A stretch of 64,000 nt of DNA from SELP01 sp035969385 (GTDB lineage: Bacteria; Pseudomonadota; Alphaproteobacteria; Rhodobacterales; Rhodobacteraceae): NCBI RefSeq assembly GCF_035969385.1, contig NZ_JAYKKJ010000012.1, positions 4,969 through 68,968 of the forward strand, read 5' to 3'. This document shows positions 61,399 through 64,000 of the stretch, in pieces. How positions within the stretch are numbered: position 1 is the stretch's first letter; the number at the start of each line of letters is the position of its first letter. A program made the translations under genes and the position numbers. Below the pieces are notes generated by a model. The model was not told the DNA's origin, ran no database searches, and saw nothing but the letters and a program-made list of their open reading frames with translations.

Positions 61399-61947
61399 TT
61401 GGTCGATCTTCTCGACTCTCCCATTGCCGCAGTTCGTGACGCCGTGAAACATGCGGGGTCCAAGGGGCTTCTGATTGCGCTGCCGAAACGTGGGCTGCGC
61501 GTGATGGAAGCCAACCCTGAAACCATTCGGCGCTGTCTGGACTACCGCATGGTTCTGGACACGGCAGGGGCCGTTCGCCGGATCGCGGCGGGCAACATGG
61601 ACGGTCTCGATCTTATCAAGGCGGAACATGCCGATCTGTTGACCGTGGCCAAATCGGACCGCACGGGGGGCATGCCGCAACGGGCGATCAAGACCGACCT
61701 GACCCTGCATGACTTCCTTGCCAGGGGGCTGGGCAATAGCCTGCTGACGGACGACTACGAAACCAACCGCCTGCGGATCGCGATCATCCAGAACGCCCGA
61801 CCCTTTCTGCGGGACAGGATCGTTTCGGCGATGGAGGAACATCTGGCGATCATCGCGGCGCTGGAGGCTGGCGATGCAGCCGCCGCGACTGAATCTATCC
61901 GGATTCATTTCAATCAGACCCTCAGATGGTGGGGAGTCGCCCCTTAG
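61399..61947 (+). pseudogene. GntR/FCD-family regulator, 5' truncated
   Basis: The frame shows an FCD-type C-terminal domain (ERHDLTLHDFLARGLGNS-type block, here TDLTLHDFLARGLGN) and the end of a winged helix-turn-helix. In the same frame upstream, 61282-61398 also encodes helix-turn-helix-like residues (LREGEFLSISRLVDLLDSPI is in part upstream), but no in-frame ATG, GTG or TTG precedes TTG 61399, which would start inside the DNA-binding domain. The preceding gene's stop is in frame at 61279. Either the 5' end is lost, or a start outside normal codons is used. A repaired version would be about 197 residues, short for the family. Confidence 0.6.
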
Positions 61948-62017
61948 CGGGCAGCGAGGATTGAAACGAAGACACACATCGACGTGAATCGAAGTGTTTT
62001 CGCCCTTTGGGCTGGAT

Positions 62018-62031
62018 GGACTAATTAGTCC
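62018..62031. promoter_or_regulatory. Perfect palindrome upstream of msrP
   Basis: GGACTAATTAGTCC is a 14-base perfect palindrome, 24 bases before the msrP ATG and 13 before the AAGGAGA ribosome site. It probably lies close to the transcription start and may be an operator for the msrPQ pair. The regulator is unknown. Confidence 0.55.
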
Positions 62032-62055
62032 GAAGACAAACCCAAGGAGACAAAG

Positions 62056-62955
62056 ATGGCGCGTCGTTGGACCAATACCCTGACCCATGCGGATGTGACC
62101 CCAAAGGCCGTTTGGCTGAACCGGCGCCAGATCATGGCCGGAGCCATCGGGTTGGGGGCCGCGGGGCTGGCCGGGCAGGGGCAGGCACAGGCCGCGCTGG
62201 AACCGAACACCTGGGAAGAGATCACAAGCTACAACAACTATTATGAGTTCGGCGTCGGCAAGACCGACCCGGCCGCCAACGCGGGCGCGCTTGATACCGC
62301 CGATTGGCGGATCACGGTCGATGGGCTTGTCGATAATCCCGGCGAATATTCCCTGACTGACCTGATCGGCGGGCTGGATGTCGAAGAACGGATCTATCGG
62401 TTCCGCTGCGTCGAAGCGTGGTCGATGGTCGTGCCGTGGAACGGCATTGAACTGGCCGATGTGCTGGATCGGATCGGGGTGCAGGACCGCGCCAAATACG
62501 TGGCCTTCGAAACCGTGGTCCAGCCAGAGGTGATGCCGGGGGTCAGCCGCCGGGTCATTCCCTTCCCCTATGTAGAGGGCCTGCGGCTGGACGAGGCACG
62601 GCACCCGCTCACGCTCTTGGCGACCGGAATCTACGGGAACCCGATCCCCAACCAGAACGGCGCGCCGATCCGTCTGGTGGTTCCGTGGAAATACGGGTTC
62701 AAGTCAATCAAGGCCATCGTGCGGATCACCCTGGCCGAAGAAGAGCCGCCCACCACCTGGAATATCCTGAACGCGCGAGAGTACGGGTTCTATGCCAATG
62801 TGAACCCAACCGTCAGCCATCCCCGCTGGTCGCAGGCAACCGAACGGCGGATCGGGGGCGGGCTGTTCGCCACGCGGCAGGATACGCTGATGTTCAATGG
62901 CTATGACGAGGTCGCCAGCCTGTATGACGGCATGGACCTTGCAAGGTTCTACTGA
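62056..62955 (+). CDS. msrP: Periplasmic methionine sulfoxide reductase, molybdopterin subunit
   Basis: A 299-residue periplasmic enzyme with a twin-arginine signal (LNRRQIMAGAIGLGAAGLAG). The molybdenum-coordinating cysteine lies in RFRCVEAWSM, followed by the VVPWKYGFKSIKAI and NAREYGFYANVNP blocks of MsrP/YedY. It reduces methionine sulfoxide in periplasmic proteins using electrons from MsrQ. The ATG has AAGGAGA upstream and the stop overlaps the msrQ start (TGATG), so the pair is coupled. Confidence 0.95.
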   Translation: MARRWTNTLTHADVTPKAVWLNRRQIMAGAIGLGAAGLAGQGQAQAALEPNTWEEITSYNNYYEFGVGKTDPAANAGALDTADWRITVDGLVDNPGEYSLTDLIGGLDVEERIYRFRCVEAWSMVVPWNGIELADVLDRIGVQDRAKYVAFETVVQPEVMPGVSRRVIPFPYVEGLRLDEARHPLTLLATGIYGNPIPNQNGAPIRLVVPWKYGFKSIKAIVRITLAEEEPPTTWNILNAREYGFYANVNPTVSHPRWSQATERRIGGGLFATRQDTLMFNGYDEVASLYDGMDLARFY

Positions 62956-63572
62956 TGTCGGTGGTTCAGTCCCTGAATACAGTACTCCGGCGCGTGCCGA
63001 CTTGGCCTCTCTATATAGTGGGGTTAGGGTGGCTGGTCTGGCTGTTTTGGCTTGGCGCAACCGGGGGGCTCGGGGTTGAACCGATCGAAGCGCTGGAACA
63101 TCGCTACGGCCTGCTCGCGCTACAGCTTCTGATTGCCACTCTGGCAATCACCCCGCTGCGGCGCTGGACCGGGGTGAACCTTCTGCGGTTCCGGCGCGCG
63201 CTGGGGGTCCTGTGTTTTGTCTTCGCGCTGGCGCATCTTCTGGTCTGGGCCGTTCTGGACGTTGGCAGCCTTGGCGCGGTCTGGGCCGATATCGTCAAGC
63301 GGCCCTATGTCACCATTGGGATGGCGGGCTTCCTGCTCCTCCTGCCACTGGCGCTGACATCGAACGATCTGTCGCTCCGGCGGTTGGGCGGGGCAGTCTG
63401 GCGGCGGCTGCATCTGCTGACCTACCCGGCCGCGATTCTCGGGGGGCTTCACTTCCTCTGGCTGGTGAAAGGCTTCCAGATCGAACCGGTTCTCTATGCG
63501 GTGGCGATTCTGGGGCTGCTGGCGACTCGGATTCGCACGGTCCGGGGGGTGCTTCGGGTGAAAACGGGCTGA
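62955..63572 (+). CDS. msrQ: Membrane heme/flavin subunit of methionine sulfoxide reductase
   Basis: A 205-residue membrane protein of six helices, including WPLYIVGLGWLVWLFWLG and LGVLCFVFALAHLLVWAVLD, with heme-ligand histidines in EHRYG, FALAHLLVW and RRLHLLTYPAAILGGLHFLW. It passes electrons from the respiratory chain to MsrP. It is the second gene of the coupled pair and is followed by the rRNA leader without a visible terminator. Confidence 0.95.
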   Translation: MSVVQSLNTVLRRVPTWPLYIVGLGWLVWLFWLGATGGLGVEPIEALEHRYGLLALQLLIATLAITPLRRWTGVNLLRFRRALGVLCFVFALAHLLVWAVLDVGSLGAVWADIVKRPYVTIGMAGFLLLLPLALTSNDLSLRRLGGAVWRRLHLLTYPAAILGGLHFLWLVKGFQIEPVLYAVAILGLLATRIRTVRGVLRVKTG

Positions 63573-63754
63573 GTCTGGCCGAGTCTTGTGGTTCATCCTG
63601 TGGATAACCCAATATCTGGCGGCCTTCCCCGGCCCGCACGGATAACATTCTTTCGTTTCCGCGGCGGTTTGCGCATCCATGATGCGGCAACTCATTAAAA
63701 ACATAGGGAAATCCGGAAAAACGAAAAAAATTCGTGCAATGCAGAAAAAAGCAC

Positions 63755-63783
63755 TTGCAGGGTCCGGTGGCCGGACGTAAATA
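63755..63783 (+). promoter_or_regulatory. rRNA operon promoter
   Basis: TTGCAG and TAAATA are separated by exactly 17 bases. The region upstream is A-rich (AAAAAA and AACGAAAAAAATT runs), like an UP element. The GC-rich ACCCCC just downstream of the -10 fits a stringent-control discriminator. Confidence 0.8.
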
Positions 63784-63923
63784 CCCCCTCACCGAAGCGG
63801 CGGACACGCAGCGACGGGGCGCCAGACGGGCCGCAGGGCAACGAGACGCAAGAAAAAATCAGAGGTGATCGAGGCGGGGCGCGCCGAAAGTTAGGGCGCA
63901 TCACTGTCGATTTTGTCTCTGAG

Positions 63924-63935
63924 TGCTTTTTGACA
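63924..63935 (+). promoter_or_regulatory. boxA antitermination site
   Basis: TGCTTTTTGACA is one or two bases from the boxA consensus TGCTCTTTAACA and is placed about 150 bases into the rRNA leader, as expected for assembly of the Nus factor complex. Confidence 0.8.
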
Positions 63936-64000
63936 ATTTATGATTTGAAGAGATACGTGGGCGGTTTGGTCTGTTTATCGACGGATTGAATGTCTGTGTA

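Larger units (their letters stand above)
63573..64000 (+). other. rRNA operon leader; 16S gene begins beyond the window
   Basis: The 428 bases after msrQ hold no protein gene. An A/T-rich stretch (about 63690-63750) precedes a strong promoter at 63755, followed by a GC-rich spacer. A boxA-like antitermination site lies at 63924, and the following TGATTTGAAGAGATACGTGG-type segment resembles the pre-16S leader of Rhodobacterales. The window stops before the 16S start. Confidence 0.8.

Overview
The window is a GC-rich chromosomal segment of an alphaproteobacterium, most likely a member of Rhodobacterales (Roseobacter/Rhodobacter relatives). The evidence is the combination of a class I (archaeal-type) lysyl-tRNA synthetase, a TrcR (DUF1013) cell-cycle regulator, a MipZ division ATPase, COQ9, a DUF2793 protein with a beta-helix partner resembling gene transfer agent (GTA) head spikes, and a pyk-rpmI-rplT-pheS-pheT gene order. 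No taxon below order can be fixed by eye.

Layout. 1-5 kb: the 3' end of ilvD with a class IV aminotransferase, then on the minus strand two tandem membrane-anchored RTX proteins and a DUF1244/N-formylglutamate amidohydrolase pair. 5-16 kb: pyk, small membrane gene, L35, L20, pheS, pheT, a translationally coupled GNAT, YtoQ, mscL, a P450, and divergent ald/lrp. 16-27 kb: S21, COQ9, quinone oxidoreductase, RNase T2, TrcR, a polytopic membrane protein, MipZ, a DEAD helicase, a diguanylate cyclase, L31, L19, TerB and lysK. 27.5-39.2 kb is the accessory core: a GTA head-spike-like beta-helix gene, a DUF3995 protein, a sulfotransferase, then a minus-strand operon of two glycosyltransferases, a very unusual three-enzyme fusion (glycerol-3-phosphate cytidylyltransferase, CDP-glycerol glycerophosphotransferase and glycerophosphodiesterase) and a GDSH/SGNH-like protein, followed by a DUF2793 head-spike-like gene with a small phage-like partner. 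39-48 kb: a large DEAD helicase and an oppABCDF operon. 48-59 kb: hemerythrin protein, L36, tRNA-Val(GAC), a second N-formylglutamate amidohydrolase, dinB, a BNR protein, a NUDIX hydrolase, an SPFH/NfeD pair, pyrF and clpB with a heat-shock promoter. 59-64 kb: FAS1 protein, an FMN glutamate-synthase-like protein, a 5'-truncated GntR gene and msrPQ. The window ends inside the leader of an rRNA operon (promoter and boxA visible; 16S lies beyond the end).

Most of the window is conserved housekeeping sequence. The most distinctive part is 27.7-39.2 kb. There, enzymes that would make, polymerise and possibly cleave a glycerol-phosphate (teichoic-acid-like) polymer sit, with a sulfotransferase, between two genes resembling the spike proteins that GTA particles use to bind surface polysaccharide. 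Two of the glycan enzymes also share an uncommon short repeat module. No insertion sequence, integrase, CRISPR array or complete prophage was seen.
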